Source: Cenococcum geophilum 1.58
Taxonomy: Eukaryota; Ascomycota; Dothideomycetes; Gloniales; Gloniaceae
DNA length: 64,000 nt
Reading direction: 5' to 3'
Assembly (NCBI GenBank): GCA_001692895.1
Contig: KV748230.1
Coordinates: forward strand, 496,001-560,000
Below are positions 12,491 to 23,001 of the stretch, piece by piece. A program made the position numbers and the translations under genes. The notes under the pieces are model-generated. The model was not told where the DNA came from. It did not search any database and saw only the letters and a program-made list of their open reading frames with translations. The first letter of the stretch is position 1, and each line of letters opens with the position of its first letter.

Positions 12491-13190
12491 TACTTTGTCC
12501 TAAATATAGAAACTAGTAAGCCTAAGCCAAAAAGGTTTAAATCTAATAAGTTATTTATATAATTTAAGCAGTACTATAGCCTTATAGAGGATAGCTATAG
12601 CTAGTATAGTAATAGGAAAGCAATATTAAATTTAATTAAGAATAAGAAATAGTATATAAAGTTTATAATATATACTTTAGACTCTAGTATAGAGAAGCTA
12701 ATAGAGTTTTTAGTAGGAGATTAGGTATAAGACTTTCTATACTCTTATATAAGATAACTATAGCTTCTTTATTATATATACTAGCTCTTAATCTACCTTT
12801 CTTTTAGCCTATATCTCTTACTCTTAGTAGCTACTTTTTGGCTATATATATATGCTATACTAATAAAGCTAAATACTTATAGTATATTATTGTTATAGGG
12901 GGGGTAAAAAGGGTCTTATACTTTTAAAATATATTATAAAATAGTTAGGATATTATATTAGATTATCTAAAATAATATAATAGATTATATAAAAAAGTAT
13001 ATATAATTTGCCTTACTAGCCTTATAAATAGCTTTAAAGTAGCCTTTGTTTATTATCTAAAATACTAAGAAGTCTTCTATTAAAAACTTTATCTATAGCC
13101 CCTTAGGGGCCTATTTTAGTATAGTATAAATTTAGTAGGGTGCTTATATAATAGGAGTGCCTAACTTAAAATATATATATCTTTATTAAC
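12491..13190. other. Decayed AT-rich DNA, no gene seen
   Basis: RIP-like AT-rich sequence between two MITEs. No ORF, LTR or inverted repeat could be assigned. Confidence 0.5.
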
Positions 13191-13475
13191 CTATCCCTTG
13201 GCCCGTCAATTTGCGTCCAACGGTTATCGATAAGAACTAGCCAATTAATCGTGCTGGATTTAACGCCTGCACTGGGGGTGTAGGGCTTTGGTTTTGTAGT
13301 AATTTAATATACGCGCCCGGTTTTAGGAGTTAAGTCGCTCGATATAAAGTTACTAGCACTTTTCTTTCCTGCAGAACTGTATTTTGCATTGTGGTAGTAG
13401 GTGCACGCGTTGTTTCGAAACTGGTATTCGCGCACGGACCACTTACTCGTTGGACGCTGACGGGCCAAGGGATAG
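13191..13475. mobile_element. 285-bp MITE with CTATCCCTTGG termini
   Basis: The left end reads CTATCCCTTGGCCCGTCA and the right end is its complement (ending GGGATAG). The match continues to GTCCAACG, and TTATCGATAAGA follows on the left arm. Interior non-coding. The target duplication is not clear. It shares termini and the inner TTATCGATAA motif with the MITE at 12346-12490. Confidence 0.75.
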
Positions 13476-14411
13476 CTAATTTTTACTATTTTAGTGTAAG
13501 TAAAGAGCTCTTAGCTAGCTTTACATATAGCACTTAACGGGTATTAAGAGCGTAGCGTTACTAGTACTTGTAAATTAACCGTGGATATAGGGCAATATCT
13601 ATATACTACTAAGTGTATAGGCCTCTTCGCCTATAAAATCTAACTTAGCGGCTAATTTAGCGATATAGATTAAACTGTAAATATACTATTAATGTAAACA
13701 AGATACTTATTACCACTCTTACACCTTATAATGCCTTCTTATAAGGTAATTAAAGTACGTAAATTAGTTATAATTGGTATACTAAAAGCTACATAAATGT
13801 GAGAGGAGAGATGGGCAAATGGCTAGGTACTAGCCTGGTAGAGAAATTGAGCGATTTTAGTGCGGGCGTAAGGACGAATATCGGCCACCTTTTTCTCCGG
13901 CTGTGAGCTTGGTTGCCGGCTGAATCGCTTACTGAGATAACGGAGCAGTGAACACCAGCGGCTAGGATGTGCTTTCCACTTTTTCTACCATACATCTGCT
14001 AGCACGGTACAACTAGACTTCGTGAGGACTACCTTTTATCTTCATATAATTTTAAATCTGCAAAACAAATTATGTTCGCAGAGAAAAACAAACTAATGAG
14101 TGTCGCGGTTTGTAACTAATATCGAAGCATCCAAACCAAGGTCAGCATTGGCTTTATCCGCGACGATAACATTCTTGAGAGTCAACTGATGCAGTGCTGA
14201 TGGGCCGTCTCTACCTCACTGTTCAAATGCAAAACACACCAGGCCCCATAGAGTAATGTTGTCAAAACAGCCCACTCACTTCTATCAGTCTACGATATGA
14301 AACTAGTATACCATCTGACAACCCTCCGACGATTGGGTGCTATCGTACAGACCTCTAATAAAATGCCATACTTCGTCTTCGTTATCATACAATGGCATCC
14401 CAGCCCTCTCA
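13476..14411. other. Border from repeat DNA to host gene island
   Basis: AT-rich to about 13.78 kb, then a fairly sharp change to balanced composition. A 68-codon minus-strand ORF (13789-13995) is present but has no recognisable domain and may be chance. The rest to 14411 is the 3' flank of the gene that follows on the minus strand. Confidence 0.4.
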
Positions 14412-14888
14412 TTAATCTTCCATGTCCAGCTCCGCGGCCTCGAGGGCTAACTGCTGCTTCTTCAAAGCAATCATCCTCCTCTTCTTCTCAAGCAGCCTTT
14501 GCCTCTGCTCCTCTTCGGTCAAGGCTCTTCTCTGAGCTTGAGGCTGGGCCTGGGCCGACCTTTGTCCCCCGGCACCACCAGAGCCAACCTGATGACAGGG
14601 AAATACGAATTAGTTGATTGTATTTAAAGAAAGTAGGGGCTAAGGCGGGAGTCCTACGATGGGGAGGCCGTCGGTCACACCTCCGACGGTCTTGAGGAGA
14701 GGTGATGTTATGCCACCAACGATCGGGAGATCTTTGGTCGTTTGGTCCACTGTATTTAGAAGACTAGGGGAGTAAGCTTGCGTCGTATAATGGAAGATAA
14801 AAGGTGGATAGTAGTACCCTCCGAGAAGACCGCCGCCGCCGCCGCCATTGTTACCGCCACCGCCACCACCACCGAGAAGTCCTGCCAT
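14412..14888 (-). CDS. Gly-rich N-terminus / C-terminal coiled-coil protein, 135 aa
   Basis: Two exons on the minus strand: 14658-14888 and 14412-14588. They are separated by a 69-nt GT-AG intron (donor GTAGGA, branch-like AACTAAT, acceptor CATCAG) that joins in phase 0. Start MAGLLGGGGGGG; residues 5-24 are a glycine/asparagine run. Residues 25-77 are hydrophobic, with LPIVGG and TSPLLKTVGG segments. The second exon encodes a polar, helical C-terminus (ALTEEEQRQRLLEKKRRMIA) ending MED. Reading exon 1 through the intron gives a short tail with an early stop, and the exon 2 frame is clean and strongly helical, which supports the splice. Function not recognised. One N lies just upstream of the start. 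Confidence 0.65.
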
Positions 14889-15070
14889 GNCGATGTTTAG
14901 GGGTTTGTGAGTTATGATTTGGTTGGTAGCTGGGAGGCAGGGTGGCTGTTACTAATAATTAATCGTCACAATGTAGATTGAATTTGGTTCTTAATTTGAG
15001 CGGATAGTGTAAGTATTTTAGTGTCATTATATAGACACAAATGCTGGCACGAATAGTTCTAGAAACCTGT

Positions 15071-15411
15071 TTATTCCTCTTCACGTCGGTTGTAATCAGG
15101 TTTGTTGTCGGTTGAGGGAAATACCTTGGTACATCCAGCGATGACGTAGAATAGTTTGCCAATACGGAAGCGAAGCTCTGACGATCTTCGGGGTCCGAAG
15201 GTGCCCAGTGCTCCACTCACCATAACGGCGCCCCACCACAAGCCCACAACATCAAACACATAGAGAAACCCATCTTACAGGCAAAAGAGTTCTGTGGCAT
15301 ATCCAAGTTCGCCGTAAAGAATATCTGCAAAGTACAGTACGAAACGACAGTAGTATTTAAGCGAGGAGTAACGGTCTCAGACGGCAAGACTGGGCAGTTT
15401 CTAGAGAACAA
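15071..15411 (-). CDS. Possible small hypothetical protein gene, structure uncertain
   Basis: Two overlapping minus-strand ORFs (15217-15411 and 15071-15259) in GC-balanced DNA. The downstream one ends with a basic then acidic segment (RRSSELRFRIGKLFYVIAGC then NRREEE), which looks more protein-like than chance. A strong donor-like GTGAGT sits in the overlap, so an intron or a frame change may join them, but no clear acceptor fits. Family not recognised. It may also be non-coding. Confidence 0.3.
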
Positions 15412-16277
15412 AATCGGGAAAATTTGCTCTAGTCCCCGCCTTGTAAAAGATGTTATGCTATACTATTTTCTTCGAAAGCTCCTAAGGAGAGAGAGCCATC
15501 AGATTAACGATGCCGTCACACGATTTGCACCGTGGGTGCTCAGATGTCTGTTATCGATAAGGGCCCAGCCAATCAGATCAATAGGATTAAATCGCCGTGC
15601 TCAGGAATGAGATTGATAATCTATTAAACATTATATAAAATAATCTATATAGCCTATTTCTTAGGGTTAAGTCACTTAATGTAAGGTAGCCAACACTCGC
15701 CCTTTCTATAGAATGAAATCTGACATGTTTTGCACCCAAAATGCGTCCTCAGCGCTCGTAGAGGCCCTCAAAGAGGTATAAATCGGGCGACGGCCACGGC
15801 TCCAGTGGTGGGTTTTTAGCAACACAATTTAATTGAATGTTATATTAAGTCGGCTAAATAAGATCTACATTATTAAAAGTACGATTGGAAGGCACGGTTG
15901 ATGGTAATGTATTAATCAAATCTATATAGGCTATACGCGTAGTTTTGATTCCGGTGTTCCGCACGGACCAACGCTGGCGGATAGATTAGTTGCATTAGTT
16001 AAAGGAACTTGGCCGAAATAGGCAATACGGATTCATGAGTTTCGTTGGTCTTGGCGCCAGGCACCCGTTTATGTACCAGCCAAACTCATGCTTACGCGTC
16101 CTTTTACCGAAGCCTCATGCCAACGTCCTAGGAATTAGCTAAGTTTACTCTCGTTATACGGGCCTAGGCAGCAGCGATTACACAATCAACTACTTCACAA
16201 ACCACCAAGATGCATTTGCTTCATAATGCATCTCGCTCCTCTACGCATCTTCCAGCTTGTTGCGTCGGGAAATCACC
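15412..16277. other. Intergenic DNA upstream of the V-ATPase gene
   Basis: Mixed composition. A TTATCGATAA palindrome at about 15.55 kb is followed by GGGCCCAGCCAATCAGAT, similar to the interior of the nearby MITEs, so a MITE remnant is likely around 15.5-15.6 kb. No gene seen. The promoter of the downstream gene should lie in the last few hundred bases. Confidence 0.45.
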
Positions 16278-17089
16278 ATGTATCCATCCGATGTCTGGTA
16301 CGTTCTTTTCACAGGCGGTCCAATGCCCTTCGTAGAATAGTTTGCGATCCGAATGGTCAGTTGGAACATGACAGCTAACACGGTCTTTCCTGTAGCCCCG
16401 TATATGCTGTACGCTTTTCGATTGGTTTAATCGTGTCTCTTATAACAAATTGCTGAACTCTGGGTGCAACAGCCGTTTTTCAGCGCCATGGGTGTCGCTG
16501 CCGCCATCGTTTTCAGCGTCATGGGAGCGTCTTATGGCACTGCTAAATCCGGGGTTGGGATCGCTGCAGCGGGAGTCCTACGCCCAGATATGGTGATTAG
16601 AAGTTTGTCCCATGCGTTATGCACTACCAGCAAATGGCATTGGATCTAACGAGTTGGCAGATTCCATACCAGTGATCATGGCTGGCATTCTCGCCGTTTA
16701 CGGCCTTGTGGTCTCGATTATGATCGCCAATACTCTGCGACCAGAGACACACCTTTTCACGGCGTTTGTTCATCTTGGGGCCGGGATAGCAGTAGGGCTT
16801 GCCAGCCTTGGAGCTGGGTTTGCAATTGGCATTACCGGGGATGCTGGAGTGAGGGGATCAAACCAACAGCCCAAGCTGTTTGTGGGTATGATGTTGATTC
16901 AGATCTTCTCCGAAGTGCTTGGTGAGTCCTCGGGTACGATTCATTCCCCTTCCGACATGGATTTGGACGAAGAATACGAACGGAACATGTCACAATGAAT
17001 CCTCGCTGATGAATTCCGGGAAAGGTCTGTATGGCATGATAGTTGCGCTCATCATGCTCTCCAGCACTACGTCAATTACTTGCGGATGA
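16278..17089 (+). CDS. vma-3-like: V-type H+-ATPase proteolipid subunit c (VMA3-like), 162 aa
   Basis: Five exons: 16278-16297, 16396-16408 (13-nt microexon), 16473-16602, 16661-16921 and 17025-17089. All four introns are GT-AG (98, 64, 58 and 103 nt), with branch-like GCTAAC, CTGAAC, TCTAAC and CTGAT. Spliced length is 489 nt. The product begins MYPSDVCPVYAPFFSAMG, closely following the ascomycete subunit c N-terminus. It has four transmembrane helices: [18 protein letters not shown], the [17 protein letters not shown] region, [20 protein letters not shown] and the last one with the essential proton-carrying glutamate ([16 protein letters not shown]). It forms the rotating membrane ring of the vacuolar proton pump. 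Several substitutions in normally constant helix positions (for example [11 protein letters not shown] where LILIFAEVLG is usual) suggest a diverged paralogue rather than the main copy. Confidence 0.9.
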
Positions 17090-18064
17090 CATTAACGATG
17101 AGGAAGGCCAGCAGCATAGCATTGAAGAACAGCACCGGGTCTCTTTGGCCACCAATCCATGGTAAACGGCGATGAGCAATGCCTCAAATTGAATATTTCA
17201 GCAGAAGGGACTGGTAGGCCAAATCTAGGATGCAGCTGGTTGAGCAGGTGGAGTGCAATGGGAGTCCTGACTGTCTTACCGTTATGAATGGAGGATTCAT
17301 GCATGAGTAGATGTGTGGCTATGTACAGTAGAAGCGGAAGAGTCTTGCGGCGTTTGACCCTTTGGGGCTGTGTCATCTAATCAGCAACGTGGCAGCCCGA
17401 TTATATGTGACGCTTCTTGGCTTAGAGCAATGGGGTTCTCTTGCCGTCGATTTTCAAGGTACCTAAGGTCAAGTAGGCATGTAGGTTGGTATGTGTATGT
17501 GGCGCGCCCGAGGGTTGTTTTGACACGTGACTTCGGGAAAGCGCGACCAACCCTCATCTCTCACCCTTCAACCTGTCTCTCATGCTTCCCCATCCGTGTC
17601 TCATCCTCATTCCATCTGCATCAAATCCACCCTGTAGGAAATACCTTCGACATTAGCAATGCCACCACTCCTGATCCGAAGTCGTCAACACAAAACGAGC
17701 ACTTCGGCTACACCGCCTGCGGAAACGATCGAGCTGCTGCAAATATGTGCCGCGCCACGAGCTGCTTGTACTTCATTTCGCTGTGCCGCCCGAGCATGGC
17801 CTAGCGATGAAATCCTTCTTGTAGGCAACCATTTCTGCCTGTTCCCTCTCCTGACATTCCCCTGACATTTTCACCTTGAAAGCTTGATTTGCTCGATATA
17901 AGATGGCCTGATCGTCGCCAAACTATCCCAACCTTGATACCAACATTCATACCAACCCACTGCCGTTCAATCATACACCTCCCAAGCAAGCGACGGTGAT
18001 CAAATGCGCTGAGGCCGAGGATGCCAAGTCTGAGGCATGCAGGCCTCCCCCTCACCAATCCGAC
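17090..18064. other. Intergenic DNA with unassigned overlapping ORFs
   Basis: Balanced-composition DNA. Several overlapping ORFs (17092-17376 minus; 17370-17804 and 17659-17865 plus) have no recognisable domain and disagree in strand and frame, so none is called. Sequence upstream of 18065 stays open in the same frame as the next gene back to about 17.92 kb, without an ATG. Confidence 0.4.
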
Positions 18065-18552
18065 ATGCTCCTCCGTAAGGTCTCCGCAGTCGCAATGATT
18101 ATATTTCCCCACACTGCCGTAACCCCTTTCAGCCCCATCGGCTGGGTTATTGGCGCCGAAGGCGCCTTCTTACTCGACTGCTTTCTCGCCGGCCTCCTCT
18201 TCGCCGCAATGTACTTTCAATGTACTTTCAATGGCGCATCGCCGAGCAGACCAATCCTGTTGCCGTCTGCATCCCGGCAAGTAGTGGCAGCTATATTTCC
18301 AACGGCGTCATGCAGAATGCTAGCAGGGAGATTGTGTGGTTGTACAGGCCCACCAGATACTGGAAATATTATGCTGCAGAGGCAGCCTTACTTGCCGTGG
18401 CCGAGTTCGGAGGTATGGACAATGTCAGGCGCGGCGTAGTGACTTTTATTGTTGCGGCCTTGTGGCCGGCTGGCTGGTTCGTCACCCCACAGTGGCTCAA
18501 GGCGGAGGCTGAGGCACTTGAAGGCAATGTGATTCTGGATGGCCTTGGATGA
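18065..18552 (+). pseudogene. Membrane protein gene broken by an 11-bp duplication
   Basis: The reading frame from the ATG at 18065 gives a hydrophobic segment (IGWVIGAEGAFLLDCFLAGL) and reaches MYFQ at 18220. A tandem copy of TGTACTTTCAA (18210-18220 and 18221-18231) then shifts the frame. The second frame continues directly (WRIAEQTNPVAVCIPASSGS) to a stop at 18552, through another hydrophobic stretch (GVVTFIVAALWPAGWFVTP). The two halves meet exactly at the duplication, so it is the likely lesion. At 11 bp it cannot be in-frame. A sequencing or assembly slip is possible. A GT-AG intron (GTAAGG... to CTTTCAG at 18132) may also exist. The family looks like a fungal multi-pass membrane protein of unknown function. 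It keeps coding sense on both sides, so the break is recent. Confidence 0.6.
18210..18231 (+). repeat. 11-bp tandem duplication
   Basis: TGTACTTTCAA twice in a row, in the middle of a coding frame. Replication slippage is the simplest source. Confidence 0.9.
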
Positions 18553-18867
18553 AATGATGAACGTCGGATATACCCGACGTGCCCGGAGATTCCGACATTG
18601 AGTCCAGGGGAGCCTGTAGAACCCTTTAGAACTTTTAGATCCTAAGGTAGTATGCTAAGAGAGAGTTGCAGAAATTTGGGGTTGAATTTGTTGGAATGCT
18701 TAGACATATGAAGAAATTTATTCACCGCAAGTCACCTGCGCCTTCTACATCACTTCACATGCTCACTGTTTTTCCATTCCTGATAGAGAATAGGTACCTA
18801 TGCTGCCGACGTATTCCGAAGCGCTCTTGTTTAGCTAAGAGACTGATTAATATGGCGTAGTGAAATA

Positions 18868-19431
18868 TTAATAGGTAGTTTCTTCGAATATCAATGGCTT
18901 AAAATAGAGGAGCGGGAGAATATATTCACAATCATATTGTTCGAGCAAATTATATGATTCCAGCTTCCAACTCTCGAACACGACTGTTTCGGCTCGAGTA
19001 GGACGCCTTCCTGGCGGATTAGACTGATATACTTCTTCGTTGCAGGAAAATCGTGCGCGGTGGCTTCTCTGGCATCCAACGAGACCACGAGGGCAAGCGC
19101 CTTGGTCATGACTTGGTAATTTTGAGGCACTCAAATCAATCCTAAGTTCGGTGCCCCACATGTCCGTGTGGCTAGGCTTCAGAAGTATTTGGTATTCTAT
19201 GAGCAATTGAGAATGCATCGAACGAGTGAAAACTTCAAGTTGATCAAGATTTAAAAACTCCTTCAAGATGCAAAGTCCTGATAGGAGTGAGGGGAAGCTC
19301 GATCTTGTGGAGGAACTGAGGTCTTGCGCTGGCATCAAATCGATGATGCAGCCAAATAGACGAGCATCACCATAGCCGGCCCCACCACGGGCACTAGAAG
19401 CGGGTAGCCTGTTCCCATCCTTGCTGCTCAC
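18868..19431 (-). CDS. Hypothetical ORF, 187 codons
   Basis: A long minus-strand open frame starting MSSKDGNRLPASSARGGAGY, divergent from the monooxygenase gene 148 bp away. The middle part (LSSSTRSSFPSLLSGLCILK) is Leu/Ser-rich. No domain recognised. A second overlapping minus-strand frame (18891-19130) is also open, so a spliced structure or non-coding DNA are both possible. The region is in balanced DNA, not RIP-like. Confidence 0.3.
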   Translation of the reverse strand: MSSKDGNRLPASSARGGAGYGDARLFGCIIDLMPAQDLSSSTRSSFPSLLSGLCILKEFLNLDQLEVFTRSMHSQLLIEYQILLKPSHTDMWGTELRIDLSASKLPSHDQGACPRGLVGCQRSHRARFSCNEEVYQSNPPGRRPTRAETVVFESWKLESYNLLEQYDCEYILPLLYFKPLIFEETTY

Positions 19432-19578
19432 TGCCCCTCGATGTAATCCCGCCCCGCTAAAGCCAGTTCATCTTTTCCTTTTATCATCAACATTCGCTAG
19501 GCATATTCTATCCTGTGCTGAGGCAAAAAAGGTCCTATTTCGTTTGTAGTATACGGTACCGTCCATCAGTTCTTTGCA

Positions 19579-21050
19579 ATGGCAGACAAACCGTTGCCCG
19601 TTATTGTTGTAGGAGCTGGTAAGCAACTTACGGCCTGGAAAACTGTGATAATCGTTTTATTGACCTTTGAAAAACAGGTCTCGCTGGCCTAGCCATTGCT
19701 CACGGACTCAAAAAGGTTGGTCGAGTTCAACATCCGACCGTCGTTCATACCCAAAAATCGAGATTCTGAACCGCCAGTGGATATACTTGCCCTACTCTTT
19801 CCTCTTTCTATAATGCTGGGGCTCATGACAACTGCAGAACAATATATCCTATGTGATCGTCGACCGGGAAGCGGCACCACGAGATAGAAACTGGGGGGTT
19901 ACACTGAGCTGGGCTCTCCCGTTGTTGGATAAACTTTTACCAGGAGATCTTTACAACAACCTGCAAGTGTGTCAACCTGACCCATCACTCGATACCAAAG
20001 CCGCTGGTAAAGAAAGTGTCTTAATCCGCGATGGTGCGACGGGCCAAACGAAAGTTGAGGCCCACTTCCCCGGAATCAGACGAATGCAAATTCAAAAAAC
20101 AAAAAAAGCTTGGGGCCCAGGCCTAAATATCAAATATGGAAAACGGCTAACTGACATCTCCATGACTGCTGCGGGTCCGATAGCACACTTTGAAGATGGC
20201 ACCTCCGAGTCCGGTAGCGTCATCATCGGAGCAGACGGCGGAACCTCGCAAGTCCGCCGCTGGCTTCTTGGGGATCTGGCCGCGCAAGAAGTGCTCCCCT
20301 ACGCCTTCATGAACTTTCCATTTACCCTACCAGCCGAGAAAGCGCTTTACCTTGACAAGGTAATGAACCCTAACGTAGACGTAGCCACGCACCCCAAGAA
20401 CATGTACCTAGGCATATTCCAGTTGGACAAGCCAGAATTAACGAAGCCGGAGACGTGGGTCTACTACATTCTCGTTACGTGGCCAATAACCACGAAAGAG
20501 GATGAAGAAAACTCGGATAACCGCCTAGAGAGACTCAGGGCGCACATGGATGGCTGGGCGGACCCATATAAGTCAGTCGTGGAATGGTTACCGGATGATG
20601 TGGTGATCAAGCCGGACCAGCTGAGAATATGGCATCCGAAGCCGTGGAATAACCATGGGGGAGCAGTGACGCTGGCAGGGGATGCAGCACATAGGTAAGA
20701 CCTATACGATCACATTCCCCAACTCACTTTGCTTACCGCTGTAGTATGACCTTCCATAGAGGCCAGGGTAGGTTCCACGATCGATATCTGTGTTACCTGG
20801 ACAAACGCTAATGCCGATTCCAGGTGGAAATCTCGCCATCAAAGACGCCAACGAGTTCGTCGCGAAAATGGTTACGGTGCAGAAAGGTGAGCAGTCGTTG
20901 GAGGAGGCGGTTAATGAGTACGACGAAGGCGTCGTGGCGAGGGGTCAGGAGGTGGCAACCTCGAAAGCGCAGACAATAGCTTTCCATGATTATACCAATT
21001 TTGAGAATAGTGCGCTTTTCAAGATGGGGATTAAGCCGGCGGGGTCTTAA
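19579..21050 (+). CDS. FAD-dependent monooxygenase (aromatic hydroxylase-like), 394 aa
   Basis: Five exons: 19579-19618, 19678-19715, 19838-20694, 20745-20767 and 20824-21050 (1185 nt with the stop). Introns of 59, 122, 50 and 56 nt are GT-AG; the second has a weak donor (GTTGGT). The start MADKPLPVIVVGAGLAGLAI holds the Rossmann GxGxxG motif for the FAD ADP moiety, spliced across intron 1. VIVDRE is the acidic end of the second strand. IIGADGGTSQVRR is the DG motif, and LAGDAAHSMTFHRGQGGN is the GD motif contacting the ribityl chain, spliced across introns 3 and 4. Length and motif order fit group A flavoprotein monooxygenases, which use NAD(P)H and O2 to hydroxylate aromatic or polyketide substrates. 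The substrate is unknown. No transmembrane tail and no biosynthetic cluster partners are visible nearby. Confidence 0.9.
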
Positions 21051-22313
21051 CTGACTCAAGGGAGAAGCCGGGCCAAATAAGATATAGAACATCTATCAGG
21101 AAGTTCAATCCTGAACCAAAGCAATTGTCAGCCGGCCAAGATCCGAGCAATGTGGCTTGGCAGTAACTTTAATGTGCCGTTTTGGTTCTAAAGTTACTCC
21201 ATATACTTGCCCAAAAAATATATCGAATGACCAGGACTAAATGAATAGCGCCTAGCGGACGCCTTTCTCAGCCACTTTGAACTAGATGCAAGTAAGACGC
21301 TAGTTAGGCTACTAGTAAAAGTATTGAAGCAATTAAATAAGTATCTATTAAATATTAAGTATTAGTATATTCTATATTAAAGCGATCTAACACCTATAGG
21401 CTATCTATATATATCCCTAACCGCTAGCATTTAGTATAGCAATTAAACTCTTCTTTGAAGTAATAGTAAAGGACGAAGATAGTAAATACTTTAGGGAATA
21501 TAGCGTTATATAAACCTCGAAGTATATAGGGAAGAGAAAGAAAATATAAAGATAATTAGACTCTTCTCTCTCTCTAATAAAGTTATTTTATATAAAGAAA
21601 GAAAGATATATATAATAAAGCCTTATAGGAAATATTACGATAGACTTATTAATAGACTAGGTATATAGGTAACGAAGTAGATAAGATTATAAATAGTAGA
21701 GTAAGTGTTTAATAGATTAACTTTAATTATATTTTAAGATTTACGACAAAGGACTATATTGCCCGCGAAGCCCTACTACACGCGTCCACGTCGCCGCGGG
21801 TGGAAATATCGTCGGGAAATCGTTCCTTGTAATCATGGCTCCCAGTAATGAATGAATGTATATTCATACTACTTATCGTATTCATATCATTAAGGCCTCC
21901 AGATATTCATTATCGTGATAATATCGCGATATTGACTTGATAAGCAATATCACCAGGCTTGGCAAGGCGTTTGAGGGAGGCGATCGTCTTTAGAGTCCTC
22001 CCAAATCGTCACCCCCCTTCTGCCTCTTGAACCAATAAGCTCATCAATAGCTCCTGCATCCATCCCAATATAAATTAATACAATTTTGCTCGTGCGTATA
22101 TTTTAAAACGATAGGCGTATTTACAATCCTTTGCGAACACTACACTACCCCTTTACAACACCACCGACTACCACCAACGCTCTAAATCATATATATATAT
22201 ATTCATAAGCTTATAGATATTCATTCATTTATAAGATTCAATATCGTATCTATATCACTTCATAACGATAAGTATATCGCAATAAATAAATGAATAGGGT
22301 TATCGTTAGGAGC
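21051..22313. other. Intergenic: island edge, RIP-like stretch, palindrome-rich AT DNA
   Basis: Balanced to about 21.3 kb, decayed AT-rich to about 21.75 kb, a short GC patch, then 21.84-22.30 kb with many ATTCAT/ATGAAT and CGATAT palindromes on both flanks (possibly an inverted-repeat element). No gene seen. Confidence 0.4.
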
Positions 22314-22599
22314 CCTGCTTGCAGTGATGGCAATAACTATATAATTATAATCAGCTATACAATTGCGATTATTATATAATCACTAGAGCTGATTATAATT
22401 TAATTATGTAGTTATATTAATTACCTATTTTAGTAGTTAGGAATAGATTTTTAGTGTAGTAGAAAGCTCCGCGAGACTTACCTAGATCTTCCTACCTAAC
22501 TATAAGTTCGTGATAGCTTTTTGGTATTAAGGTAGGCTCTTAAGCTTCTTTATAATCCTTATCTACTACCTAGTTATTGCCAATATCATCATCCTATAG

Positions 22600-22850
22600 G
22601 TTGCCCAATAATTCGCCCTTAATATTTATAACCTTAGCCGCCACCTCTTCTAATATAAAGCCGCTAGATTTAATAACTTTACAGATCTAACTCTTTAAGC
22701 ACTCCGTCTGTTTGACTACCGTAGCTCTAAGCCTACATTGCGTCTATAATATTATTCGCCATACACCTAAAAAGACTCTTTCTACTTTAGCCGACATTAC
22801 TAGTATAGAGAAAATATTAATGGCCATTCGTAAGAGTCTTAGGTAGAGCT
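22600..22850 (-). pseudogene. hAT transposase C-terminal (dimerisation) segment
   Basis: Minus-strand coding sense for the hAT C-terminal domain: MSAKVERVFLGVWR (about 22759-22797) followed by QTECLKSW near 22.69-22.71 kb. Related proteins read SAEAERVFSGARR...ECLKSW. This is the piece separated from the rest of the gene by the 20-kb insertion. Stops are present, so it is inactive. Confidence 0.8.
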
Positions 22851-23001
22851 TTTGCTAAGAGGGCTTAAGCCACTAATTAAGGGAGCTTCCGGCAATTAAT
22901 TATAGAGGATCTGCCTATAAGAAAATAAGTTAGATAACGTTATATATATTAGGGATAGATTATACAGTAATAAAGCGTTTAAATTTATCATTAGCAGATA
23001 C

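Noticed and set aside
14297-14617. 106-codon plus-strand ORF with a serine run
   Set aside because: It is the antisense of the second exon of the minus-strand Gly-rich/coiled-coil gene, whose frame is more protein-like and splices cleanly.
16464-16649. Separate small ORFs starting at a GTG for the V-ATPase gene
   Set aside because: They are exon 3 plus intron read-through; the full gene starts at the ATG at 16278 once the two 5' introns are removed.
17801-18112. 103-codon minus-strand ORF
   Set aside because: No domain, and it overlaps the better-supported plus-strand frame of the broken membrane-protein gene.
19689-19887. Short ORFs inside intron 2 and exon 3 of the monooxygenase gene
   Set aside because: Shadows of the spliced gene.
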